NCBI GenBank assembly: GCA_946414805.1
Contig: CAMKPZ010000002.1
Location: 238,617-302,616, forward strand
DNA from: an uncultured Bacteroidales bacterium
GTDB lineage: Bacteria; Bacteroidota; Bacteroidia; Bacteroidales; Paludibacteraceae
Reading direction: 5' to 3'
Length of the DNA stretch: 64,000 nucleotides
Shown: positions 16,178 to 26,000 of the stretch, one piece after another
Layout: each line of letters begins with the position of its first letter
Position numbering within the stretch: the first letter of the stretch is position 1
Made by a program: the position numbers and the translations under genes
Notes under the pieces: model-generated
Databases searched by the model: none
What the model saw: only the letters and a program-made list of their open reading frames with translations
Told to the model about the DNA's origin: nothing

Positions 16178-16300
16178 TGCCAATTATTAAGATTTGTCTG
16201 ATCACAACTTGACCACGACTTGCCCTCGACTTAACCACGACATTAACCCGACCCGATCTGTGCCTTTTCAGGGGCCCAAAAATATACGATCATTAAGATT
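16178..16300 (-). repeat. Inverted copies of the AATCTTAATAATCGG repeat (right cluster)
   Basis: On the minus strand, 16195-16178 reads AATCTTAATAATTGGCAA (one mismatch to the left cluster over 18 bp). 16300-16287 reads AATCTTAATGATCG. Between them lies a degenerate tract of CACGACTT/GACC words (16203-16256) that shares 18 of 19 bp with a site at 61855-61873. Confidence 0.7.
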
Positions 16301-16321
16301 CCGGCTTTTTTGCCGTTACTG

Positions 16322-17218
16322 CTAAATGCTGCCGCTCAGCATATGACGGAACGCAAGAGGGGTGCATTTCTTATGCTGGCGGAAGAAGGTGGAGAACTGG
16401 TTGGGGTTCGCAAAACCTAATTCGTATGCTATGTCAGCGATAGACAGAGTAGGGTTGGAGAGCAGAAACTCCGCACGCTGGATCCGCAGCAACTGCTGAT
16501 ATTGCGCCGGAGAAGCCCCCACATGCTTTTTGAAGGTCTGGCGGAACCAAGAATAACCAACGCCTATCTCTTGCGCAATCTCTTCCGGCGAGATGTTTTT
16601 GCCTACATACCGCCGCATCAACGCCTGCGATTTGTCAATGGTGTTGGTTATGTTCCGGTTGATATTGAAGGTGCTGTGCTGCGAATAACTGACAATCCCC
16701 AATATATGGGTTGCCACCCCGGAGCAAAGCAGCTGGTAACCCGATAACTCGTACTCGGAATCATGTATCAGCTCGTCGAAAAGGCTGACAATGCGCACCT
16801 CGTTCCGTATCCTTACCAAGGGTTTCTCGGGAGAGAGGAGCATCTCATGGAAGAGCGAATCGGCGGCGGAACCCCGGAATCCCACCCAGTATTCCTTCCA
16901 TCCGATTTCCGCCAAAGGCGCATATTCATGCCATTCGTTGGGGAATAACAGGATTGCCGTTCCCTTCGATACCGGCTGACGCTTCACATGCTCCGACTGG
17001 AAGAAACCTTCTCCTTCGGCAATATACACAATCTGGTATTCCGGCAGCCGTCTGCCGTATCCTTTCTGGAAATAATACCCCTCCGGATGAGATCCTACCG
17101 GAGGATAGTACTGGTGGGGCTGGACGGACTGGAAACCTACCGTCGTACAGATGATCCCTCGTTGGTCCAGTTCGGACGCAATCGTCATGTAGTGAACGTA
17201 CGAATTTTGCTTTTTCAT
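16322..17218 (-). CDS. AraC family transcriptional regulator
   Basis: The 298-residue regulator has an N-terminal AraC-type cupin/sugar-sensing domain (about 20-170: EYQIVYIAEGEGFFQSE, GTAILLFPNEWHEYAPL). A C-terminal pair of helix-turn-helix motifs follows (about 205-295: ISPEEIAQEIGVGYSWFRQTFK and LSIADIAYELGFANPNQFST, then FFRQHKKCTPLAFR). It diverges from the big susC operon with overlapping promoters and is the natural regulator of the glycan locus, responding to a released sugar. L-rhamnose is a candidate, because the distal genes catabolise a 6-deoxy sugar (inference). Confidence 0.93.
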   Translation of the reverse strand: MKKQNSYVHYMTIASELDQRGIICTTVGFQSVQPHQYYPPVGSHPEGYYFQKGYGRRLPEYQIVYIAEGEGFFQSEHVKRQPVSKGTAILLFPNEWHEYAPLAEIGWKEYWVGFRGSAADSLFHEMLLSPEKPLVRIRNEVRIVSLFDELIHDSEYELSGYQLLCSGVATHILGIVSYSQHSTFNINRNITNTIDKSQALMRRYVGKNISPEEIAQEIGVGYSWFRQTFKKHVGASPAQYQQLLRIQRAEFLLSNPTLSIADIAYELGFANPNQFSTFFRQHKKCTPLAFRHMLSGSI

Positions 17219-17249
17219 GCTCTAAAACATATAAAATCGAAATCCTTGG

Positions 17250-17311
17250 CAAAATTAATACTTTTTTTCTCATTATACAAATTTTTATACAAAAAAAATA
17301 TAGTAATTTTG
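17250..17311. promoter_or_regulatory. Divergent promoters of araC-type regulator and susC
   Basis: TAATTTTG on the minus strand (17257-17250) and TAATTTTG on the plus strand (17304-17311) are 46 bp apart in a very AT-rich stretch. The plus-strand leader to the susC ATG is about 35 bp. Confidence 0.75.
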
Positions 17312-17351
17312 CACCAGAAATATTTTTAAGGGAAAATAAACAACAAATGGC

Positions 17352-20300
17352 ATGAAAAATCGTATCTTTCTTGTATCAATGATGCTCTGGATGAGTCTTG
17401 CTCTTTGGGCTGTTGAGACGGTGAATGGTGTGGTAACAGAGCAGAATGGCGATCCTGTGATCGGAGCGGCTGTCAAGGTCTCAGGCTCCTCCGTTGGTAC
17501 GGTCACTGATTTTGACGGTAATTTTAGCATCAATGCGGACTCTGATGCCCGCATAGAAATCTCCTACATGGGGTTTGTGAGTCAGACAATCCGTGTGTCA
17601 GATTTGGTAGCCCGAGGAGGCAAAGTGGTGCTGCTGGAGGACTCGAAAGCCTTGGAAGAAGTGGTCGTCATCGGCTATGGCACCCAGAAGAAATCCGTAG
17701 TGACGGCGGCGATCAGCAAGGTCAGCGCGGAGGATCTGGAGAACGTGATCCCTACGCGAGTAGACAATCTGCTCAAGGGTAAAGCCTCCGGCGTGACAAT
17801 CACTTCGTCTTCCGGTCAGCCGGGTGCCGGCACGCGAATCAATATCCGCGGTATCGGTACGATCAACGATGCCAGTCCGTTATACGTGGTGGATGGTATG
17901 CCGGTGGGCAATATTGACTATTTGAACCCCTCCGATATCGAGTCAATCGAAGTGCTGAAGGATGCAGCGTCGGCGGCTATCTACGGTACGAAAGGTGCTA
18001 ACGGCGTTATTCTCGTGACTACCAAGAACGGCGAACTCAACAAACGGGTGAGCATCTCCTATGATATGAATATCGGTTGGCAGAACCCCTGGAAGCAGAA
18101 AGCGGTGCTGAACGGTCCCTGGTACCAGACGATCTTGAATGAAGCGCGTATCAATGACGGTACGGCGCCTTATTTCCCTGCGATAACTTCTGATCCGGGT
18201 ACCAACTGGCAGGACGCTCTCTTCAACTACAACGCCCCTGTGCAGAGCCATCAGGTGAGTGTCAACGGCGGCGGAGACAAGGTGACCTATTTCGTGAGCT
18301 TCGGTTTTCTGGACCAGCAGGGTATCGTAGGCGGTAATTTCAAACGCAGTAACTACACGCGCTATAGCGTGCGCGATAATAATGTATATAAGATTATTGA
18401 TACCGATTCCCGCAAATGGCTCAATCATCTGACTCTCACCTCCAATATCAGTTATTCGAATGTCAAATCGACGGGTATAGCGGAGAACTCTGCGTTCTAT
18501 TCGCCGCTGGGGTCTGCGTTGCTGATTGATCCGACTCAGCCGGTTTTTGCCGACGATGCGACGGCTGCCTCTATTCTGGAGCGCTATCCTACAGCGGTGA
18601 AGGATAAGAACGGACGCGTCTATTCGATCCCGGATATCACGATGTCGGAGATTATCAACCCGGTGGCGAATCTTGAATTGCCGGCGGGATGGAACTACAG
18701 CGATCGCTTCACGGGTAATTTTACTGCAGAGCTGGAGATATACGACGGTCTGAAATTCAAGTCGAGTTTCAATGCCGATTTCAATCTGGGTCGCTATGAC
18801 GGCTATGGTTATCCCTATTATCTGTCATCGGGCGGAGCCGGCAGCAGTACCACCAGTTCTGTTTCCTCGTCCCAGAGCCGTACCTTCACGTGGCAGGTGG
18901 AGAATACCCTCTTCTATAATCATACGTTCGCCGGCCATGAAATCGGCGTGCTGCTGGGACAATCGGCGACGAAGACGAGTTACAGTTATGTCAGTGGCAC
19001 CGCATACGATCTGCCGAGTAATGATCCCTATAAAGCGACGATCGATTATGCGCAGGGTTCGACTGCCGACCAGCGTACCTCCGGCGGACGGAGCTATTCT
19101 GCGGGGGCGTCATATTTCGCGCGCGTGAATTATAATTATAAGGAGAGATATATCTTCCAGGCTTCTCTGCGTTGCGACGGATCTGATAAATTCGGCAAGA
19201 ATAACCGCTGGGGTCTTTTCCCCTCTTTCTCTCTGGGATGGAATATCGCGCATGAGGAGTTCTGGTCTCAGGCTCCGGAATGGTGGTCGGGTCTCAAGCT
19301 CCGCGGATCATGGGGTATGAACGGTAACGACCGTATCAGCGATTTCGCCTATACTTCTCTGATCGTGAGCGGCAGCAACTATACTTTCGGTCGCGGCGAG
19401 AACGAAGCGATCATCACCGGTGTGCGTCAGGGGCGGCTGGCGAATGCGAACCTCAAATGGGAAACCAGCCGTCAGACGGATATTGGTCTGGAGTTGGGAT
19501 TCATGAGTAATGCGCTGACCTTCAATATCGATTATTTCCACAAGGTGACGATCGACATGTTAATGCCGGCGCTGCTGCCGAGTTACGTAGGTATCGAGCA
19601 GCCGTGGACCAACGGCGGCAAGATGCTCAACTGGGGTATCGAAGCGGATCTTAATTATAAGTTCCACGCCGGTCCGGTTAACTTTGCTGTCGGCGGAAAC
19701 ATCTCGTATCTCAAGAACCGTCTGATCGACTACGGCAATGAGACCGGGTCAAGCAATCTGGATGCCGTGCAGGCGGTGGGTACGGTCAGCCGTGCCGAGA
19801 ACGGAGAGGTCTATCCTTTCTTCTATGGCTATAAGACCGCAGGACTCTTCCAGACCCAGGCGGAGATAGACGAATATGTGAATAGCAACGGTGAGTTGCT
19901 CCAACCCAATGCGCGTCCGGGCGATGTACGCTTTGTGGATTTCAACGGGGACGGTAAGATCAATGATGACGACCGTACGAAGATCGGTAAAGGAATGCCG
20001 GATATCACCTATGCGCTCAATTTCAATGTAGAGTGGCAGGGACTGGATCTGACGCTCTTCTTCCAAGGTATCGCCGGTAATAATATCTTCGATGCGACGC
20101 GTCGTCCGGATCTTTCACTCAGTAACCAGCCGCTATGGATCCTCGATCGCTGGACGGGACCGAATACCTCCACGCGTATCCCGAGGGTCACGGAGCAGGA
20201 TCCGAATGACAACTGGCGCTCCAGTGATCTCTATATCAAGAACGGCAGCTATTTCCGTCTCAAGAACCTGCAACTCGGCTATTCTCTTCCGCGGCAATGG

Positions 20301-20480
20301 ATGCAGAAGATCCATTTCCAGAAGATCCGTATCTATTTCTCGGCGGAGAACCTGCTGACCTTCACCGCCTATGACGGATTCGATCCGGAGATCGGTTCGG
20401 GCGGAACGAGTATAGGTATCGATGCCGGTTGCTATCCTCAGAGCCGTACGCTCAGTATCGGAGCGAACATCGTATTATAA
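17352..20480 (+). CDS. SusC/RagA-type TonB-dependent receptor (full length)
   Basis: The 1042-residue outer-membrane receptor is the first gene of the glycan locus. After the signal peptide (MKNRIFLVSMMLWMSLALWA) comes a carboxypeptidase-regulatory-like domain (about 22-95: VNGVVTEQNGDPVIGAAVKV and TVTDFDGNFSI). The SusC box LEEVVVIGYGTQKK follows, then the plug (LLKGKASGVTI, INIRGIGTINDASPLYVVDG, LKDAASAAIYGTKGANGVIL) and the barrel. It imports oligosaccharides presented by the SusD encoded 24 bp downstream. Confidence 0.97.
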   Translation: MKNRIFLVSMMLWMSLALWAVETVNGVVTEQNGDPVIGAAVKVSGSSVGTVTDFDGNFSINADSDARIEISYMGFVSQTIRVSDLVARGGKVVLLEDSKALEEVVVIGYGTQKKSVVTAAISKVSAEDLENVIPTRVDNLLKGKASGVTITSSSGQPGAGTRINIRGIGTINDASPLYVVDGMPVGNIDYLNPSDIESIEVLKDAASAAIYGTKGANGVILVTTKNGELNKRVSISYDMNIGWQNPWKQKAVLNGPWYQTILNEARINDGTAPYFPAITSDPGTNWQDALFNYNAPVQSHQVSVNGGGDKVTYFVSFGFLDQQGIVGGNFKRSNYTRYSVRDNNVYKIIDTDSRKWLNHLTLTSNISYSNVKSTGIAENSAFYSPLGSALLIDPTQPVFADDATAASILERYPTAVKDKNGRVYSIPDITMSEIINPVANLELPAGWNYSDRFTGNFTAELEIYDGLKFKSSFNADFNLGRYDGYGYPYYLSSGGAGSSTTSSVSSSQSRTFTWQVENTLFYNHTFAGHEIGVLLGQSATKTSYSYVSGTAYDLPSNDPYKATIDYAQGSTADQRTSGGRSYSAGASYFARVNYNYKERYIFQASLRCDGSDKFGKNNRWGLFPSFSLGWNIAHEEFWSQAPEWWSGLKLRGSWGMNGNDRISDFAYTSLIVSGSNYTFGRGENEAIITGVRQGRLANANLKWETSRQTDIGLELGFMSNALTFNIDYFHKVTIDMLMPALLPSYVGIEQPWTNGGKMLNWGIEADLNYKFHAGPVNFAVGGNISYLKNRLIDYGNETGSSNLDAVQAVGTVSRAENGEVYPFFYGYKTAGLFQTQAEIDEYVNSNGELLQPNARPGDVRFVDFNGDGKINDDDRTKIGKGMPDITYALNFNVEWQGLDLTLFFQGIAGNNIFDATRRPDLSLSNQPLWILDRWTGPNTSTRIPRVTEQDPNDNWRSSDLYIKNGSYFRLKNLQLGYSLPRQWMQKIHFQKIRIYFSAENLLTFTAYDGFDPEIGSGGTSIGIDAGCYPQSRTLSIGANIVL

Positions 20481-20504
20481 TGTCTAATGGGAAAATGTAA
20501 AAAT

Positions 20505-22127
20505 ATGAAAAGGATAAAATTACATAAGCTGATAGCTTTGAGTGCAGTGTTCTGCTTCGTCGCGTGCGACAACTCTTTTCTGGATATCCAGTCCACCACG
20601 GCGGATCTGATGGAGGATTATTACAAGACCGAAGCGCAGATATACAAAGCGTTGGTAGGGGCGTACGACCCCCTCCAATGGTCGGACTGTTATGGCGGAT
20701 ATAACCAATTTATGTATGTCAGCGATCTGCGCGGCGATGATATCTACGTGGGCGGTGACAAAGGATCGGATAATTTCTTCCATCAGATGCAGCGCTTCCA
20801 GATGATGCCGATTGATGCGCCGGGTGGTATATGGGAGAATATGTTCACCGGTATCGAGCGGTGCAATACCGTGATTGACAACCTGCCCGATGTGGAGGAT
20901 ATCTCTCGCGAGAAGGCGGAGCAATACGAGGCGGAAGCGCGTTTCCTCCGTGCATGGTATTATCATTGGTTGTGGAAATACTGGGGTAATGTACCGTATT
21001 ATGATCATGTACTGAAGGCGCCTTATACGGCTGACCAGATTCCGGCGGATGAACTCTATGCCCATATCATGGAGGATCTCGATTACTGCTGCGATAAATC
21101 CAATGGTTCGTATCGTCTGATGGACCGTCCGGCGGAGTCCGAATGGGGTAGAGTGACGATTTATGCAGCGATGATGCTTCGTGCACGGGTGGTGCTTTAT
21201 CAGAACGATGTGACGCGTTTTGAACAGGTCTATAATGATATGGATGCGATCAAACGCTCCTCGCTCTTCATGCTCTGTAATGACTATGAGCGGATCTGGA
21301 CGGCAGAAGGGGAATTTATCACCAACCCCGAGTCCATGAACAAATCTGAGTCTATCTGGGAGATAAATCATCGCTCGGAGTCGGGCTCTTGGTCATGGAC
21401 CCAAGGCGGTCAGGGTACGATCCTGCCTAAGTTCCTCGGTGTCAACGGTCTGGACGGTGATCCTGAGTTCGCTGATGGATGGGGCTTCGGGCCTGTCCGC
21501 CGTCAGGCATACCTCATGTATGAGGAAGGCGATCAGCGACGCGATGCTTCTGTACTTAATATAGAAGCGCGCAAGCAACTGCTGCAAGATTCGCTCGGCA
21601 TCACCATCACATGGGCGGAGAGAGCGAACCATACCGGTTATTTCAATAAGAAATATACGGCACGTAAAGGGTATAACGACTGTCCCTACGACCCGGAACT
21701 CAACTTCAACAACAACGTACGTGTCTTCCGTTATTCGGAGTGCCTGCTGAACCTCGCGGAGGTGAGTGTCCGAATGGGCTATGCCCGTCCGGCGCAGACC
21801 AATCTCAATGAGGTGCGCAAACGCGCTTTCCCTGATGAGAATTATGGTGAAGGTTCTCCGCACTACAAGGCGGCGTCTATGGAAGCAATCATGCAGGAGC
21901 GCCGTCTGGAGTTCCTCGGAGAAGGACACCGCTTCTGGGATCTCGTTCGATGGAGTCATGCTACGGATGTAGCACCCTGCGATATATTCTCGATCCTGAG
22001 CGGTACGGATGAGATCGGCGATTATTCCCGTACATGGAATGATAACTGGAAATACATGCCGATCCCTTCGCTGGAGATTGACCGCACTGAGGGAGAGCAC
22101 AAACTGCAACAGAACCCCGGATATTAA
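20505..22127 (+). CDS. SusD/RagB family glycan-binding lipoprotein
   Basis: The 540-residue partner of the preceding SusC. The start at ATG 20505 gives a clean lipoprotein signal (MKRIKLHKLIALSAVFCFVAC, lipobox Cys 21); an in-frame ATG at 20487 would add six residues. SusD landmarks are AEARFLRAWYYHWLWKYWGNVP, of which AEARFLRAWYYHWL is the TPR core, RYSECLLNLAEVSVR, and the C-terminal AIMQERRLEFLGEGHRFWDL. It forms the lid over the SusC channel at the cell surface. Confidence 0.97.
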   Translation: MKRIKLHKLIALSAVFCFVACDNSFLDIQSTTADLMEDYYKTEAQIYKALVGAYDPLQWSDCYGGYNQFMYVSDLRGDDIYVGGDKGSDNFFHQMQRFQMMPIDAPGGIWENMFTGIERCNTVIDNLPDVEDISREKAEQYEAEARFLRAWYYHWLWKYWGNVPYYDHVLKAPYTADQIPADELYAHIMEDLDYCCDKSNGSYRLMDRPAESEWGRVTIYAAMMLRARVVLYQNDVTRFEQVYNDMDAIKRSSLFMLCNDYERIWTAEGEFITNPESMNKSESIWEINHRSESGSWSWTQGGQGTILPKFLGVNGLDGDPEFADGWGFGPVRRQAYLMYEEGDQRRDASVLNIEARKQLLQDSLGITITWAERANHTGYFNKKYTARKGYNDCPYDPELNFNNNVRVFRYSECLLNLAEVSVRMGYARPAQTNLNEVRKRAFPDENYGEGSPHYKAASMEAIMQERRLEFLGEGHRFWDLVRWSHATDVAPCDIFSILSGTDEIGDYSRTWNDNWKYMPIPSLEIDRTEGEHKLQQNPGY

Positions 22128-22146
22128 CCCTTAAACAGATATCAGT

Positions 22147-23028
22147 ATGAAAAATAATAAATTGTCCATTGTCCTTTGTCCATTGTCCATTGTCCTTTGT
22201 GCATTGCTTTGGGGCTGCAAACCGCGTAGTTATATGGGGGACATCCCGGAGTTGACCCCGAATACCGATTCGGCAGCTGTGCTGAATCTTCATCCGCGTG
22301 CAGTGGTGGACAGCGAGGATCCAAATATGGTCCATCTGATTATGGATGACGCTGACGGATGGGTCGGCTTATGGACCATCGGTAATAAACGCTATGCCCG
22401 GAACCGCGTCGATCGCCGCTTTGAGTTCGCCGGCGATTATCATGTGACCGCGGCGGCGTATAATAAGAACGGCGTGGCGCCCGGTGTGACGGTTTCTTTC
22501 ACGATTGAGACCATGGATGAAGCCGTCTGTATCAACCCCGATTATCGCTCCCTTACCGGCGGATGCGATGCGCCGGAAGGAAAGACCTGGGTGCTCTCTC
22601 AGGAGAAAGGCTACTATGGCCTGATCGATGTCAAGACTTGGGTGTTGGAGTATATGACCGATTACTGGTGGCCTGCCGATCCCGGAAGCCATCCGGAGGT
22701 CTTCGATGATGAGATCACATTTGTCCTCGATGCGAATATGACCTACCGCCATGTCACGCATGGCAAATCGGCTTTTGATAGCGAACCCAGAGAGATACTG
22801 GATTATGAGGCTTCATGGGAGATCGTTCCTGCAAATGAGAGCGTGGACGGACGGATGCACCTTGTGCTTTCGGGGGACGGATTTCTGCCGCCTTTCCCCA
22901 GTGAATGCCAGGGACAGCACGACTATACGGTCTTGACCCTCAATGACTCCGTTCTGCTCACTAAGATCTATAAACCCGGATCCAATCAGGCATGGGTAAA
23001 TAAATTTGTACCTAAACAAGCTGAATAA
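22147..23028 (+). CDS. SusE/SusF-position surface lipoprotein
   Basis: The 293-residue lipoprotein has lipobox Cys 24 (LLWGC). The body has an early PKD/Ig-like segment (GLWTIGNKRY, YHVTAAAYNKNGVAPGVTVSF) and a later beta-rich domain with TWVLSQEKGYYGLIDVKTW. Proteins in this position after susCD usually bind the same glycan. The family is not recognised beyond that. The signal-peptide codons are six tandem heptamers (22162-22203). The stop overlaps the next ATG by one base. Confidence 0.8.
   Translation: MKNNKLSIVLCPLSIVLCALLWGCKPRSYMGDIPELTPNTDSAAVLNLHPRAVVDSEDPNMVHLIMDDADGWVGLWTIGNKRYARNRVDRRFEFAGDYHVTAAAYNKNGVAPGVTVSFTIETMDEAVCINPDYRSLTGGCDAPEGKTWVLSQEKGYYGLIDVKTWVLEYMTDYWWPADPGSHPEVFDDEITFVLDANMTYRHVTHGKSAFDSEPREILDYEASWEIVPANESVDGRMHLVLSGDGFLPPFPSECQGQHDYTVLTLNDSVLLTKIYKPGSNQAWVNKFVPKQAE
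22162..22203 (+). repeat. Six tandem heptamers (TTGTCCA/TTGTCCT) in signal-peptide codons
   Basis: The six units are TTGTCCA, TTGTCCT, TTGTCCA, TTGTCCA, TTGTCCT and TTGTGCA. They encode the hydrophobic core of the lipoprotein signal. Gain or loss of one 7-bp unit would shift the frame. Confidence 0.92.
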
Positions 23029-26000
23029 TGAAACGCTCCCAATCACCAATAACCAATCACCAATCAGCAATTATCCTCATTTTCCTCCTTTGCGTGGTGA
23101 AGAGTTTGGCACAGCCCCCTCGTTTCGGGCAGGTGCCTGACGAACAGGTCATAGCTGCGATGACGGTAGAGGAGAAGGTGAATCTGCTCGTAGGCACCTG
23201 CAAGGATTGGAATCTGGTGCCCGAACCGGCGCCGGCTACGATTCATCGTCCGCCTGTGCCCGAGGGTTATTGGGATACCTATCAGGGTAATACGGCGGCG
23301 ATGAAAGGCAAGGTACCCGGTGCCGCCGGAGTTTCTTATGCAATTCCCCGTTTGGGAGTTCCTTCTGTCGTCTTGGCGGACGGACCAGTCGGACTGCGTA
23401 TCGATAGCGTTTGTACCGCATTCCCCTCCACCGCACTTCTGGCGGCTACGCGTGACACAGGTCTTGTATATCGCGTGGGGCAGGCAATCGGAGAAGAGAT
23501 GCGTTATTACGGCGTGGATATACTCCTCGCGCCCGGTATCAATATGATGCGGAACCCCCTTTGCGGACGGAACTACGAGTATATGTCTTCCGATCCGCAT
23601 ATCGCAGCCATGACGGCTGCTGCCTATGTGCGCGGTGTGCAGTCCCAGGGAGTAGGCGCGTGTCTCAAACATTTTGCCGTCAATAACCAGGAAACCTATC
23701 GCAACGGCATTGATGTGCAGCTCTCCGATACGCTCTTGCGTGCCCGCTATCTGCGTGCATTCGAGTTGGTGGTCAAGGAGGCGCACCCATGGACCGTCAT
23801 GAGTTCGTACAACAAGATTAACGGTGTCTATGCTTCCGAGAATACGTATCTGCTTACTGATATTCTGCGAGGCGAATGGTGCTTCGACGGCTTTGTGATG
23901 ACCGACTGGTGGGCGGAGGAAGATCCGGTCCGCATGCAGATTGCCGGCAATGATATGCTTATGCCCGGTACCCAGTTGCAGATCGACACCCTCATTGCTG
24001 CCGTGCACGACGGACGGCTGTCCGAAACGGTGCTGGACCGCAACCTCATGAATGTGCTGCGTATCATCCGCCGTACGCCTTCTTTCCGTTGCCCGGACGA
24101 AACACGGAAAGGCGATAAACAGTCGATGCTTGCCCGCCATGCGGCGCTTGCACGCGAAGCGGCTGCCAAGGGAATGGTGCTCCTCAAAAATAACAGAACG
24201 CTCCCCATCTCCAATCACCAATCAAAAATCGCCCTTCTCGGCATCGGTTCCTATGACACCTATGTCGGCGGCACGGGATCGGGATGCGTCACCCGCGCCT
24301 ATTCGGTCTCTATTGCCGAAGGACTCAGTCGTGCCGGCTTCGCGATCGACTCCGCCTTGGCGGAAACGTACAACCGTCATATCGCTCTCTCACGCGCGGC
24401 GCAACCGCAGGAATCGGCTTGGTTCATGCCCTATATCAGCGAACTCCTGTACGGCGACGACTATCTCTCGCAGCTCGCCAGAACCAATAACATGGCGATC
24501 CTTACGATCCGCCGGATGGCAGGCGAAGGAGGCGACAGACGGCTTGCGGAAGGGGATTATTATCTCACGAAAGAAGAAAAGCAACTGGTCTCCCAAACCT
24601 CCCGAGCTTTCCATCGGGAAGGCAAGAAGGTCATCCTGATCCTCAATATCGGTACGGATATCGAACTTACGGATGTCTGCGATCAGGTGGACGCGATCCT
24701 TTTGGCGTGGCTGCCAGGGCAGGAAGCCGGAAATGCCGTGGCGGATGTGTTCACCGGAGTCGTACCCCCTGCAGGCAAACTGCCGATGCCGTTCTATCGT
24801 AGATACGAAGATGTGCCCTCTGCGCCCGATTTCCCCTCCTCGGACGGCGATCCGAACAAGGTGTGCTATCGGGAGGGCTTCGCCGAACCGGCCCGGACAC
24901 TTTTCCCTGTCGGCTATGGTCTCACCTATCCCTATCCGCAGTCGGCGCAATGGCTCCGGACCGCCGAAGCCGCCACCCCCTCTCTCCGCCATACGCGCTG
25001 CACGCCGGTTCGGATGGTCGAACCGGTGCAGGATTCCGCGGCTTTTCAAGGATGGCGATATACGGAGTCTTCTGTCACTCCGGCGCAGATGGATACGACG
25101 GCGTTGCATCCCGGTATGGTCTTTACCTATGATTTCGGGCGGCATATGGTCGGTTATCTCTCTTTCTCCACACGCACCCTGCGCCGCTGTCAGGACGCAC
25201 CCGTACGGCTCCGCCTCTTTATGGGCGAACTGCCGGCGGAACTCAATACGCCGCTCGAACCCTGGGGTGCATGGCTCAGCCGCGCATGGATGCAGGACGA
25301 GATCGTCAATATCTACGAGACCGACCGTCCGATAACCCTTCCGCGCCGGCTGGCGGGACGCTATCTCCGGGTGGAGGTGCTCGGCGCTTCGCTGGATTTT
25401 GACTGCGCCCTCACGGATATCTCTTTCGATGCCGTCACCTCGGCGGGAGATGACACAGGCTTCCGCACCACCTCTTCGCCTATGCTCGACTCCATCCGAG
25501 CCGTCTCTATCGCTACCCTCAGCGAGTGCATGCAGACGGTCTATGAGGACGGACCAAAGCGTGACAGACGCCTCTGGTCGGGAGACCTCTATCTGCAATC
25601 TCTCGCCAATCGCTATTCGTTCCGTAATTTCGGACTCACCAAGCGTTGCCTATACCTCTTCGCCGCGCTTACGGCGGATGATGGCAGGCTCATTAGCAAC
25701 CTCTTCGAGCACCCCTCTCCGCATCCTCAGGAAGGCTCGTATATGATTACCTACAGCCTTCTCTGGAACTCCACCCTTCTGGAGTACCTTATCGACACCG
25801 GCGACACCCTCACTGCGCAGGAGCTGTGGCCTGTCGCCAGACGCCAGATGGAGGACGCGCTCTCGTATGTCGGCACTGACGGACTCTTCGACATCCATAA
25901 GCGCGATGTATGGATCTTCTTCGACTGGCGGGAGCATGAAGGACTTGATGTCTCGGCGGCGATGCAGGCGGCTACTGTCTTCGCCCTCGACCAGACCTAC

